DNA of 64,000 bases from Pseudomonas triclosanedens. GTDB taxonomy: Bacteria > Pseudomonadota > Gammaproteobacteria > Pseudomonadales > Pseudomonadaceae. The stretch spans positions 4,577,001-4,641,000 of the forward strand of contig NZ_CP113432.1 of NCBI RefSeq assembly GCF_026686735.1. Direction: 5' to 3'. Position numbers and translations under genes: made by a program. This document shows positions 25,179 through 34,015 of the stretch, in pieces (position 1 is the stretch's first letter; each line of letters starts with the position of its first letter). The notes beneath the pieces were generated by a model that worked only from the letters and a program-made list of their open reading frames with translations, ran no database searches and was not told where the DNA came from.

Positions 25179-26531
25179 CTACAGACGACTCAGATCGTTG
25201 ACCAGGGCCAACAACATGACCCCGACGACCAGGCTGATGCCGATCTGCATCCCCCAAGCCTGGACCCTCTCGGACAGCGGACGACCACGCGCCCACTCGA
25301 TCAGGTAAAACAACAGATGCCCGCCATCAAGCACGGGAATCGGCAACAGGTTGAGAACCCCCAAGCTTATGCTCAGATAGGCGAGGAAATGCAGAAAATC
25401 CCCCACGCCGGACTGGGCCGAAGCGCCCGCCACTTTAGCAATGGTTATCGGCCCGCTCAAGTTTTTTACCGAGAGCTGACCCAGCACCATTTTCTTTAGA
25501 GAATCCAGAGTTAGCAGGCTCATCGACCAGGTTCTGGACAACGCCTGCCCCACCGCGGCGACAGGGCCGTAGCTGACTTCGCGAAGCATTTCCGCCGGCC
25601 ATTGGCCACCCGCGACACCAGCCCCCAGATAACCGGTTCGAGCCTTGCCCTCCCCCTTCGCCGCCAGGGTAAGCGCGACCTCTTGCCGCTGGCCATCACG
25701 CTCGAAGCCCAGCGCGATCTTTTCTTCTGGCCGCGCACGTACCTTCTCCACGACCTGCTGCCAGTCATCCACCGCGTGACCGTCGACGCTCAGCAGACGA
25801 TCACCCACTTTCAGGCCAGCAGCCTTGGCCGGCCCCTTGTCGTCCAGCTCGGCGATCACCGGGGCCAGCGCCGGGCGCCAGGGCTGAATACCCAGCCCGC
25901 CAATGGGATCGGGACTATCGGCATTCTTCAGCCAGGCATTGATGCGCACCTGATGCGCCACAGGGACAGAAGAACCCGGTTCGAGCACTGACACGCTCAG
26001 CTCGCCTGTCTCTCCGAGTCGCCGCACCAACTGCAGACTGACCCCATTCCAGCCATCGACCGCCTCGCCGTCGATAGCCACGACCTCCTGACCGGCCGCC
26101 AAACCGCCAAGTGCCGCAGGGCTGTCAGCGACGACAGAGCCGATGACAGGCTTGATCTGCTGGCTGCCGAGCATCGCCAGCACCCAGAAGAACAGAATCG
26201 CCAACAGGAAATTGGCCACCGGACCGGCGGCGACAATGGCAATGCGCTGAAACACCGGCTTGCGGTTGAAAGCAAAATCGAGCTGATCCGACGGAACATC
26301 GCCCTCGCGCTCGTCGAGCATCTTGACGTAGCCACCCAGCGGGATGGCAGCGACCACGAACTCGGTTCCGTGACGGTCATGCCAACGAACAAGCGGCGCA
26401 CCGAAACCTACGGAGAAGCGCAGAACTTTCACGCCACAGCGACGCGCCACCCAGAAATGCCCGAACTCATGGAAGGTGACCAGGACACCCAAGGCGACCA
26501 ACAGCCCGACGATCATATAAAGGGCGCTCAT
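25179..26531 (-). CDS. rseP: Site-2 zinc metalloprotease RseP/MucP
   Basis: 450 aa intramembrane protease that cuts the anti-sigma factor (MucA/RseA type) after the first cleavage, releasing the envelope-stress sigma factor. Zinc motif HEFGH is at 21-25, two PDZ domains at about 115-200 and 210-295, and the C-terminal metal motif LNLLPIPVLDGGH near 395. Start chosen at 26531 with CCAGGAGA upstream. It lies just upstream of bamA and skp, a sensible link between envelope stress and assembly. Confidence 0.97.
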   Translation of the reverse strand: MSALYMIVGLLVALGVLVTFHEFGHFWVARRCGVKVLRFSVGFGAPLVRWHDRHGTEFVVAAIPLGGYVKMLDEREGDVPSDQLDFAFNRKPVFQRIAIVAAGPVANFLLAILFFWVLAMLGSQQIKPVIGSVVADSPAALGGLAAGQEVVAIDGEAVDGWNGVSLQLVRRLGETGELSVSVLEPGSSVPVAHQVRINAWLKNADSPDPIGGLGIQPWRPALAPVIAELDDKGPAKAAGLKVGDRLLSVDGHAVDDWQQVVEKVRARPEEKIALGFERDGQRQEVALTLAAKGEGKARTGYLGAGVAGGQWPAEMLREVSYGPVAAVGQALSRTWSMSLLTLDSLKKMVLGQLSVKNLSGPITIAKVAGASAQSGVGDFLHFLAYLSISLGVLNLLPIPVLDGGHLLFYLIEWARGRPLSERVQAWGMQIGISLVVGVMLLALVNDLSRL

Positions 26532-26547
26532 CACTATCTCCTGGGCA

Positions 26548-27738
26548 TCAACGCCCGCGTTCCTGCAACCACGCCTGAGCGGCGTTGCGTGCACACTGAT
26601 CGGCCGCCAGCACCGCATCCAGGGATTCGACCGGGACATGCGCCTCGCGGTTCAGCACCTCCTCGATGATAACCGCGATCTCGGTGAAACGGATGCGCCG
26701 GTCGAGGAACGCCGCCACAGCGATTTCATTCGCCGCATTGAGCATTGCCGGGACGCTGCCGCCCGCCTCCGCCGCCTGTCGGGCGAGGCGCAGACAGGGG
26801 AAACGCTGCTCATCCGGCGGACAGAAATCCAGCCGGGCGATAGTGAACAGATCCAGCGGGGACACGCCGGAATCGATACGTTGCGGCCATGCCAGCGCGT
26901 GGGCGATGGGAGTGCGCATGTCCGGATTGCCCAACTGGGCGAGGACGGAGCCATCGACATAATCCACCAGCGAGTGAATGACACTCTGCGGATGGATCAC
27001 CACTTCGACTTTCGACGGCGGCGCATCGAACAGCCAGCAGGCTTCGATCAGCTCCAACCCCTTGTTCATCATGCTGGCGGAGTCCACGGAAATCTTCCGC
27101 CCCATCGACCAGTTGGGATGGGCGCACGCCTGCGCAGGGGAAACATCTGCCAGAACATCCAGGGGAGTCTCACGGAACGGCCCCCCAGAAGCCGTCAGCA
27201 GAATGCGTCGCACACCGACATTGACAAGGCCACGGGAGTAGTCCGCCGGCATGCACTGGAATATTGCGTTGTGCTCGCTGTCGATAGGCAGCAGCACGGC
27301 TCCACTAGCGCGCACCGCATCCATGAACAGCGCACCGGACATGACCAGCGCCTCCTTATTGGCCAGCAGCACCCGCTTGCCGGCCCGCACCGCCGCCAAC
27401 GTGGGCTTGAGACCAGCCGCGCCGACGATGGCCGCCATCACAACATCCACCTCGGGATGCGCGCCGATCTCGCAAAGGCCTGCCTCACCAACGAGTACAC
27501 CGGTATCCAGGCCCGCCGCCCGCAGGCGGCCCTGAAGATGCCGGGCCTGATCCGCCTCGTGCACCACAGCGAAGCGGGGGCAATGACGCAGACAGAGCAC
27601 TTCTAACTCCGCCAGCCGAGAGAAACCACTCAGGGCGAAGACACGATAGCGATCCGGATGCCGGCCGACCACGTCCAGAGTGCTAAGACCGATGGAGCCG
27701 GTCGCACCAAGCACACTGATCCATTGCGGAGCACTCAC
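26548..27738 (-). CDS. dxr: 1-deoxy-D-xylulose 5-phosphate reductoisomerase
   Basis: 396 aa. DXR makes MEP from DXP with NADPH, the committed step of the MEP pathway. The NADPH motif [15 protein letters not shown] lies at the start, [12 protein letters not shown] near 150 contributes metal binding, and [19 protein letters not shown] is the substrate loop. I chose GTG at 27738 ([11 protein letters not shown]) because it overlaps the cdsA stop as GTGA. The open frame's longer start would lie inside cdsA. Confidence 0.95.
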   Translation of the reverse strand: MSAPQWISVLGATGSIGLSTLDVVGRHPDRYRVFALSGFSRLAELEVLCLRHCPRFAVVHEADQARHLQGRLRAAGLDTGVLVGEAGLCEIGAHPEVDVVMAAIVGAAGLKPTLAAVRAGKRVLLANKEALVMSGALFMDAVRASGAVLLPIDSEHNAIFQCMPADYSRGLVNVGVRRILLTASGGPFRETPLDVLADVSPAQACAHPNWSMGRKISVDSASMMNKGLELIEACWLFDAPPSKVEVVIHPQSVIHSLVDYVDGSVLAQLGNPDMRTPIAHALAWPQRIDSGVSPLDLFTIARLDFCPPDEQRFPCLRLARQAAEAGGSVPAMLNAANEIAVAAFLDRRIRFTEIAVIIEEVLNREAHVPVESLDAVLAADQCARNAAQAWLQERGR

Positions 27739-28550
27739 GGCGCGCCCCAGCCCACGGCCCACAGCAGCACGGTGAAGACCGGAATCGCCGCCGTCAGGCT
27801 ATCGATGCGATCGAGCACACCGCCATGCCCAGGCAACAGGTTGCTGCTGTCCTTGAGACCTGACTGGCGCTTGAACATGCTCTCGGTCAGATCGCCAACC
27901 ACCGACAGCGCGACCACGATAGCCGCGCAAGGCAGCGCCAGCAGCAGTTCGCGCACACTCCAGTCACGGTAGATCGCTACCGCGACAGTAATTGCCAGGC
28001 TCAGAGCCAGGCCACCGTAGAAACCTTCCCAGCTCTTTCCGGGACTGACGCGCGGTGCCAGCTTGCGCTTGCCGAATGCCTTGCCGGAGAAGTAAGCGCC
28101 GATATCCGCCGCCCATACCAGCACCATCACGGCAACTATCAGCCAGTTGGCCAGCGGCCATTGCTTGAGCAACACCAGCCCCTGCCAGGCTGGCACCAGG
28201 ATCAGCAGACCGATCAGCAGCCGACGCCAACGCCCCCCCCAACTGGAGGCGCTATCGGGGTAGGTCAGCACCATGACCGTGGCCAGCAGCCACCAGAGCA
28301 CAGCCAGTATCAGGACTGCGCCAGCCGACTGTGGCAGCCAGGAGAGAGCCAGCATCAATGCGGCGACGAGAGCCGCATAGCCGATGCGCGCAGGCTGCTC
28401 GTTATAACCAGCCAGGCGCGCCCATTCCCAGGCGCCGAGACTGACCACCAGACCGATGAACAGCGAGAAGGCCGCGCCATCGAGGAGGAAGAAACCACCC
28501 AGCGCGATCGGCAACAGGATCAGCGCCGTGATGATTCGTTGTTTCAACAT
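27735..28550 (-). CDS. cdsA: Phosphatidate cytidylyltransferase
   Basis: 271 aa membrane enzyme with about eight hydrophobic segments. It makes CDP-diacylglycerol from phosphatidate and CTP. The family signature near the C-terminus, [19 protein letters not shown], is intact. It overlaps uppS by 7 nt and dxr by 4 nt. Confidence 0.96.
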   Translation of the reverse strand: MLKQRIITALILLPIALGGFFLLDGAAFSLFIGLVVSLGAWEWARLAGYNEQPARIGYAALVAALMLALSWLPQSAGAVLILAVLWWLLATVMVLTYPDSASSWGGRWRRLLIGLLILVPAWQGLVLLKQWPLANWLIVAVMVLVWAADIGAYFSGKAFGKRKLAPRVSPGKSWEGFYGGLALSLAITVAVAIYRDWSVRELLLALPCAAIVVALSVVGDLTESMFKRQSGLKDSSNLLPGHGGVLDRIDSLTAAIPVFTVLLWAVGWGAP

Positions 28551-29299
28551 GTCGGGGGTGCCTCGGCCTCGACCTGCTCGCTGGTCTTGCCGAAACGGCG
28601 CTGGCGAGAGGCGTAGTCGACCAGCGCAGCCTGCATGGCTTCACGCTTGAAGTCGGGCCAGTAGAGATCGGAGAAATACAGCTCGGCATATGCCAGCTGC
28701 CAGAGGAGAAAGTTGCTGATTCGGTGCTCACCGCCGGTACGTATGCAGAGGTCCGGCATAGGCTGATCCGCAGTGGACAGACACCCCTGGATCAGTTCAG
28801 GGGTGATTTCGTCCGGCGCCAGATGGCCTGCCTGCACCTCGCGAGCGAGACGCTGCGCAGCCTGGGTGATGTCCCACTGGCCACCGTAGTTCGCAGCCAC
28901 CTGCAGCAGCATGGCGCTGCCTTCGGCAGTCATCGCCTCGGCTTCACGCATGGCGGCCTGCAGCTCCGGAGCGAAACGGTTGCGATCACCGATGATACGC
29001 AGGCGAATGCCATTGGCACTGAGCTTGCGCACTTCACGGCGCAACGCCATGAGGAACAGCTCCATCAGCGCACCGACCTCATCGGCCGGGCGCTGCCAGT
29101 TCTCGCTGGAGAAGGCGAACAGCGTCAGCACTTCGACGCCCGCCTCGGCGCAGGTCTTGATCACCGCGCGAACGGCATCCACACCCGCTTTGTGCCCGGC
29201 AACGCCAGGCATCAGGCGTTTTTTCGCCCAGCGGTTGTTACCGTCCATGATGATTGCCACGTGCCGGGGCACGGGCGTCACCTGCTTGGTCTTTTCCAT
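28544..29299 (-). CDS. uppS: Undecaprenyl diphosphate synthase
   Basis: 251 aa cis-prenyltransferase that makes the C55 carrier for peptidoglycan and O-antigen. The catalytic motif VAIIMDGNNRWAKKR has Asp19. The C-terminal RTGGEHRISNFLLWQLAYAELYF region is present. The frr-uppS-cdsA-dxr-rseP-bamA order is the standard gammaproteobacterial cluster. Confidence 0.97.
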   Translation of the reverse strand: MEKTKQVTPVPRHVAIIMDGNNRWAKKRLMPGVAGHKAGVDAVRAVIKTCAEAGVEVLTLFAFSSENWQRPADEVGALMELFLMALRREVRKLSANGIRLRIIGDRNRFAPELQAAMREAEAMTAEGSAMLLQVAANYGGQWDITQAAQRLAREVQAGHLAPDEITPELIQGCLSTADQPMPDLCIRTGGEHRISNFLLWQLAYAELYFSDLYWPDFKREAMQAALVDYASRQRRFGKTSEQVEAEAPPTC

Positions 29300-29316
29300 A
29301 GACGAGAGTCCGGCCG

Positions 29317-29874
29317 TCAGACGGCCATCAGGTCCGCTTCCTTGGCCTCAAGGGCCTTTTCGATCTCGGCGACGAACTTGTCGGTGATCTTCTGGATATC
29401 GTCTCCGGCGCGACGCTCATCGTCCTCGCTGATTTCCTTCTCTTTCTGCAGATCCTTCAACTGCGCCAGGGCATCGCGACGGATGTTGCGCACGGAAACG
29501 CGAGCCTGCTCCGCCTCGGCACGAGCCTGCTTTGTGAAGCCCTTGCGGGTTTCCTCGGTCAGAGCCGGCATCGGAACGCGAATCGTGGTACCCGCGGTGG
29601 CTGGGTTCAGGCCCAGATCGGAGGTCATGATGGCCTTCTCGACGGCCTGGATCATGCTCTTGTCGAAGACGCTCAGAGCCAGGGTACGGGAGTCCTCGAC
29701 GGTGATGTTGGCAACCTGGCGCAGCGGGGTATCGGAACCGTAGTAGGACACCATGACGCTATCCAGAATGCTCGGGTGCGCACGGCCGGTGCGAATCTTG
29801 GCGAAGGCGTGGCCCAAGGCTTCCAGGGTCTTGCCCATACGATCCTGCGCTTCCTTCTTGATCTCGTTGATCAT
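29317..29874 (-). CDS. frr: Ribosome recycling factor
   Basis: 185 aa, the constant length of RRF. With EF-G it splits post-termination ribosomes. Starts [20 protein letters not shown]; the [11 protein letters not shown] and [22 protein letters not shown] segments are highly conserved. It begins 1 bp after the pyrH stop. Confidence 0.98.
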   Translation of the reverse strand: MINEIKKEAQDRMGKTLEALGHAFAKIRTGRAHPSILDSVMVSYYGSDTPLRQVANITVEDSRTLALSVFDKSMIQAVEKAIMTSDLGLNPATAGTTIRVPMPALTEETRKGFTKQARAEAEQARVSVRNIRRDALAQLKDLQKEKEISEDDERRAGDDIQKITDKFVAEIEKALEAKEADLMAV

Positions 29875-29875
29875 C

Positions 29876-30613
29876 TCAATCCTCCTCGATCAGGGTGCCT
29901 TCAGCACCACCTACAACAATATTCAGCAGCGCGCCGGGCTTGTTCATGTTGAACACGCGCAGCGGCATTTTCTGGTCCCGACACAGGCAGATGGCGGTAA
30001 GGTCCATCACGCCCAGCTTGCGATCGAGCACTTCGTCGTACGTCAGACGCTCGAACTTCTCGGCATTCGGGTCTTTGAACGGGTCGGCAGTGTACACGCC
30101 GTCCACCTTGGTCGCCTTCAGCACTACGTCAGCATCTATTTCAATGGCGCGCAGGCAGGCAGCCGAGTCGGTGGTGAAGAACGGGTTGCCGGTACCGGCG
30201 GAGAAGATCACGACTTCACCGCTGTTCAGATGGCGCATGGCCTTGCGACGATCGTAATGATCGGTAACGCCAACCATCGAGATGGCCGACATGACGATGG
30301 CAGTGATGTTGGAACGCTCCAGTGCATCACGCATGGCGAGGCCGTTCATCACGGTAGCCAGCATGCCCATGTGGTCGCCAGTGACGCGATCCATGCCAGC
30401 GGCAGACAGGGCAGCACCACGGAACAGGTTGCCACCGCCGATGACCAGGCCAACCTGGACACCGATACCGACGAGTTGACCGATTTCCAGGGCCATCCGA
30501 TCGAGCACCTTGGGGTCGATGCCGAATTCCTCGGCCCCCATCAGGGCTTCGCCGCTCAGTTTTAGAAGAATGCGTTTATAGCGAGGTTGACGAGCGCTCA
30601 GCTGCTGAGCCAT
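29876..30613 (-). CDS. pyrH: Uridylate kinase
   Basis: 245 aa amino-acid-kinase-fold UMP kinase that makes UDP from UMP. The motifs KLSGEALMG (near 17), [10 protein letters not shown] and the C-terminal NMNKPGAL are present. The start at 30613 ([14 protein letters not shown]) has AGGAG upstream; the 20 further codons of open frame are unsupported. It supplies UDP, and so UTP for PyrG and UDP-sugars. A hairpin AGCATGG/CCATGCT (30669-30687) lies in its 5' leader. Confidence 0.96.
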   Translation of the reverse strand: MAQQLSARQPRYKRILLKLSGEALMGAEEFGIDPKVLDRMALEIGQLVGIGVQVGLVIGGGNLFRGAALSAAGMDRVTGDHMGMLATVMNGLAMRDALERSNITAIVMSAISMVGVTDHYDRRKAMRHLNSGEVVIFSAGTGNPFFTTDSAACLRAIEIDADVVLKATKVDGVYTADPFKDPNAEKFERLTYDEVLDRKLGVMDLTAICLCRDQKMPLRVFNMNKPGALLNIVVGGAEGTLIEED

Positions 30614-30757
30614 GACCTTTTTCTCCTGCGGCGATTGAATGCTGTGCGCCTTGTGGGCGCTTTGCGGAAGCATGGACCAGCCATGCTTACGGTGCCTTTA
30701 ACCCGCCTTGCGGGCCCGCCCCGTGGAAACCACCCCTTTTGGCTTCCCCAGTTTGGC

Positions 30758-30788
30758 AAAGAGGCCGCGCGCGTTAGCGGGCAGCCTC
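30758..30788 (-). terminator. Terminator after tsf
   Basis: On the minus strand GAGGC...GCCTC arms (30761-30788), with an inner GC-rich mismatched stem and a TAAC loop, are followed by TTT. It lies about 30 nt past the tsf stop and 145 nt before pyrH, so pyrH-frr is at least partly separated from rpsB-tsf. The remaining sequence up to pyrH holds no gene. Confidence 0.6.
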
Positions 30789-30817
30789 TTGCGGGGCGAC
30801 AGTCCTGGGACCGTCTA

Positions 30818-31687
30818 TTACTGCTTGGAAGCGGCTACTTGAGCAGCAACCTCGGCGGCGAAGTCAGCTTCGACCTTCTCGATGCCCTCGCCCACTTCGT
30901 AGCGAACGAAGGAAACGATCTCGGCACCGGCTTTCTTGGCCAGGTCACCAACCTTGACTTCCGGATCCTTGACAAATGCCTGCTCGACCAGGCTGGCTTC
31001 GGCCAGGAACTTCGAGATACGGCCTTTGACCATGTTCTCGACGATATTCTCCGGCTTGCCGGCGATCTTGTCGGCGTTCAGGGCCAGGAAGATTTCCTTT
31101 TCCTTGGCAACGGCTTCTTCGGAAACCTGCGACGGATCCAGGAACTGCGGATTGCTGGCGGCGATGTGCATGGCGACGTCGCGAGCCAGTTCAGCGTTGC
31201 CACCCTTCAGGGTGACCAGAACGCCGATGCGGTGGCCGTGCAGATAGGCGCCAACCACGTCGCCCTCAGAACGGGCCAGACGACGGATATTGACGTTCTC
31301 GCCACACTTGGCGACCAGGGCCTCACGGGCAGACTCCTGCTCGGCGATCAGCGGAGCAGCGTCGGTCAGCTTCTGCTCGAAAGCCTTGTCCAGGCTGGCG
31401 GCAACGAAAGCCTTGAAGTCATCCTGCAGGGCCAGGAAGTCGGTCTGCGAGTTGACTTCGATGATGGTAGCGGCTTTGGCGTCGTCAGAAACCTTGACGG
31501 CGATGGAGCCTTCGGCGGCGATGTTGCCAGCCTTCTTGGCGGCCTTGATGGCGCCGGAAGCACGCATATCGTCGATGGCCTTCTCGATATCGCCTTCAGC
31601 GGCAACCAGGGCCTTCTTGCACTCCATCATGCCCTGGCCGGTACGCTCACGCAGTTCCTTGACCAGTGCTGCAGTAATTTCTGCCAT
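30818..31687 (-). CDS. tsf: Translation elongation factor Ts
   Basis: 289 aa guanine-nucleotide exchange factor for EF-Tu. An N-terminal UBA-like domain (AALVKELRERTGQGMMECKKAL) precedes the core with SQTDFLALQDDFKAF. Start chosen at 31687 (MAEITAALVKEL); the longer frame has no support. It lies 125 bp after rpsB with an attenuator-like hairpin in between. Confidence 0.97.
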   Translation of the reverse strand: MAEITAALVKELRERTGQGMMECKKALVAAEGDIEKAIDDMRASGAIKAAKKAGNIAAEGSIAVKVSDDAKAATIIEVNSQTDFLALQDDFKAFVAASLDKAFEQKLTDAAPLIAEQESAREALVAKCGENVNIRRLARSEGDVVGAYLHGHRIGVLVTLKGGNAELARDVAMHIAASNPQFLDPSQVSEEAVAKEKEIFLALNADKIAGKPENIVENMVKGRISKFLAEASLVEQAFVKDPEVKVGDLAKKAGAEIVSFVRYEVGEGIEKVEADFAAEVAAQVAASKQ

Positions 31688-31756
31688 TTCGAAATCCTCT
31701 TGAGTTGCTCTCAAAACCAGATTGCCCGGAAGCCCGGGCGGAATTTTCGGGGTGGC

Positions 31757-31777
31757 AAAAAGGGGGCCTAGCCCCCT
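31757..31777 (-). terminator. Attenuator/terminator between rpsB and tsf
   Basis: On the minus strand AGGGGGC, a 3-nt loop and GCCCCCT are followed by TTTTT (plus-strand A's 31757-31761), a textbook intrinsic terminator. A second palindrome, AGGACGT/ACGTCCT (31791-31808), lies only about 5 nt past the rpsB stop. rpsB and tsf are usually co-transcribed, so the terminator probably attenuates rather than fully blocks, adjusting S2 against EF-Ts. Confidence 0.8.
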
Positions 31778-31812
31778 TCCTGCTCACCGTAGGACGTCTG
31801 GACGTCCTGGAA

Positions 31813-32553
31813 TCAGCCTTCGGCGGATTCGGCCGGTGCTTCTTCGACGAACTCGTCAGCGGTCACGCCACCGGCGCTCTTGCCACGCAGTACGGCATCG
31901 GCCATGGAGCCCAGGTACAGTTGTACGGCGCGGATGGCGTCGTCGTTACCCGGGATAACATAGTCAACGCCTTCCGGGCTGCTGTTGGTATCGACGATAC
32001 CGATGACCGGGATACCCAGCTTGTTGGCTTCGGTGATAGCGATGCGCTCGTGGTCGACGTCGATCACGAACAGAGCGTCCGGCAGGCCGCCCATGTCCTT
32101 GATGCCGCCCAGGCTGCGATCCAGCTTTTCCAGATCACGGGAGCGCATCAGGGCTTCTTTCTTGGTCAGCTTGGCGAAGGTGCCGTCCTGAGCCTGGGTT
32201 TCCAGCTCACGCAGACGCTTGATCGACTGACGGATGGTCTTGTAGTTGGTGAGCATGCCGCCCAGCCAACGGTGATCGACGTACGGCATGCCGCAACGGG
32301 CGGCTTCTTCACGAACGATCTTGCCGGCGGAACGCTTGGTGCCGACGAACAGGATCTTGTTCTTGCCCTGGGCCAGGCGCTCAACGAAGGTCAGGGCCTC
32401 GTTGAACATCGGCAGGGTTTTTTCGAGGTTGATGATGTGAATCTTGTTGCGCGCGCCGAAAATGAACTTGCCCATTTTCGGGTTCCAGTAACGGGTCTGG
32501 TGGCCGAAGTGCACACCGGCCTTCAGCATATCGCGCATATTGACTTGGGACAT
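31813..32553 (-). CDS. rpsB: 30S ribosomal protein S2
   Basis: 246 aa. Starts [27 protein letters not shown], the invariant S2 N-terminus, with [14 protein letters not shown] and [15 protein letters not shown] conserved. Its acidic C-terminus ([10 protein letters not shown]) is typical of Pseudomonas. The leader is about 125 nt from the proposed promoter, long enough for autogenous control by S2 as known in E. coli. Confidence 0.98.
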   Translation of the reverse strand: MSQVNMRDMLKAGVHFGHQTRYWNPKMGKFIFGARNKIHIINLEKTLPMFNEALTFVERLAQGKNKILFVGTKRSAGKIVREEAARCGMPYVDHRWLGGMLTNYKTIRQSIKRLRELETQAQDGTFAKLTKKEALMRSRDLEKLDRSLGGIKDMGGLPDALFVIDVDHERIAITEANKLGIPVIGIVDTNSSPEGVDYVIPGNDDAIRAVQLYLGSMADAVLRGKSAGGVTADEFVEEAPAESAEG

Positions 32554-32685
32554 GATAGTTCCTCGATAAGTCGGGTTAGGCCTCCATGCACCCCAACGGC
32601 CAACCCTTCCGGGCACCCAGGCCATCGTGTCGATGCATGTGTGGGGTTATGCCTCGAAATGGCCGTAGCCTTCGAAGCGGGGCGC

Positions 32686-32714
32686 TTTATACCACAACCT
32701 TGGACGCAACGAAA
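32686..32714 (-). promoter_or_regulatory. Predicted rpsB promoter
   Basis: Minus-strand TATAAA (32686-32691) is preceded 17 nt upstream by TTTCGT (32709-32714). The GC-rich block immediately downstream of the -10 (GCGCCCCGC) is the discriminator type found at stringently controlled ribosomal promoters. The -35 match is weak. It sits in the 287-bp region divergent with map, which otherwise holds only the two leaders. Confidence 0.5.
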
Positions 32715-32840
32715 CCCGCACGGATGTCCGGCACACCCTCGACTCCCCGGCAGCACCCTTAATAGGAGGGCGCCAAGTCTGATAGACTTGCGTATTCATC
32801 TCATTTACCCGCGCGAACGCAGCGCCTCAAGAGAATTCGC

Positions 32841-33623
32841 ATGACCGTCACCATCAAGACGCCCGAAGACATCGAGAAAATGCGCGTCGCCGGCCGTCTG
32901 GCCGCCGAAGTGCTGGAAATGATCGGCGAACACGTCAAGCCCGGCGTCACCACCGATGAACTGGACCGCATCTGCCACGACTACATCGTCAACGTGCAGA
33001 AGGCCATTCCGGCGCCCCTGAATTATAAGGGCTTCCCCAAGTCGATCTGTACCTCGGTCAATCATGTGGTGTGCCACGGCATTCCCAACGAGAAGCCGCT
33101 CAAGGAAGGCGATATCGTCAACATCGATATCACCGTGATCAAGGACGATTATCACGGCGACACCAGCAAGATGTTCCTGGTCGGCAAGACCCCGGAATGG
33201 GCCGACCGCCTGTGCCAGATCACCCAGGAGTGCATGTACAAGGGTATCTCCGTGGTCAAGCCCGGCGCGCGCCTGGGCGACATCGGCGAAGTGATTCAGA
33301 AGTTCGCCGAGAAGAACGGCTTCTCCGTAGTACGCGAGTATTGCGGCCACGGCATCGGCAAGGTGTTCCACGAGGAGCCGCAGGTCCTGCATTACGGTCG
33401 CGCCGGCACCGGCCTGGAACTCAAGGAAGGCATGATCTTCACCATCGAGCCGATGATCAACCAGGGCCGCCCGGAAACCCGCCTGCTGGGCGACGGCTGG
33501 ACCGCCATCACCAAGGACCGCAAGCTGTCTGCGCAGTGGGAGCATACCGTGCTGGTCACCGCCGACGGCTACGAGATCCTGACCCTGCGCAACGACGAAA
33601 GCTTCCCGCGCACGCCGGCCTGA
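32841..33623 (+). CDS. map: Methionine aminopeptidase type I
   Basis: 260 aa pita-bread fold enzyme that removes N-terminal Met from nascent proteins. The five metal ligands are visible: Asp in NIDITVI, Asp in HGDTSK, His in CGHGIGKVFHEEP, Glu in TIEPMIN and Glu in QWEHTVLV. It is divergent from rpsB, the arrangement found across gammaproteobacteria. Confidence 0.97.
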   Translation: MTVTIKTPEDIEKMRVAGRLAAEVLEMIGEHVKPGVTTDELDRICHDYIVNVQKAIPAPLNYKGFPKSICTSVNHVVCHGIPNEKPLKEGDIVNIDITVIKDDYHGDTSKMFLVGKTPEWADRLCQITQECMYKGISVVKPGARLGDIGEVIQKFAEKNGFSVVREYCGHGIGKVFHEEPQVLHYGRAGTGLELKEGMIFTIEPMINQGRPETRLLGDGWTAITKDRKLSAQWEHTVLVTADGYEILTLRNDESFPRTPA

Positions 33624-34015
33624 CCGGGAGCGGTTTGCAATATCGCCGACGGCTGGGTAGAACATAGAAATCCCGGCCCGGCACAGCCATCGGGCCTGGC
33701 GCCAAACGCCCGGGCTCGATTGCCTTTTGCCCCTGCCCTCCCTCTGGAAACTGATTGCAACCTTGCGAGCCAGAGCAGAACGAGGCCCACGACCAATGGG
33801 AACAACAGCCGCAGGCTGGCCCGGAAGGCGAGCGCCAGCGAATCAAACATGCGAGGACGCGGAGGGTAAATGAGCAGTACTCGCTACGCTCGTCCCTTCG
33901 GGGCCGTACCGAAGTGCGTTAGCCGCAAGCGACTTCCGAGCCTGTTTTCAACGCAGTTCTGCCGACGTTCAGCAGTTCGCGCACGGGTTCCAAGCCATTG
34001 ATCAGGAAGGCTGTC
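33624..34015. other. map-glnD intergenic region, no confirmed gene
   Basis: A 392-bp gap. A short plus-strand frame at 33870-34001 (43 codons, starts MSSTRYARPFG, strongly basic) has GGAGGG close upstream and ends 14 nt before glnD; it could be a leader peptide or chance. A minus-strand frame beginning at 33850 (MFDSLALAFRASLR with one hydrophobic stretch) has no ribosome-binding site and runs antisense into map. No clear terminator for map was seen, so map may read into glnD. Confidence 0.4.

Noticed and set aside
33569..33850. 93-codon minus-strand frame with one hydrophobic stretch between map and glnD
   Set aside because: No ribosome-binding site, and its C-terminal half is antisense to map. 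Possible but unsupported.
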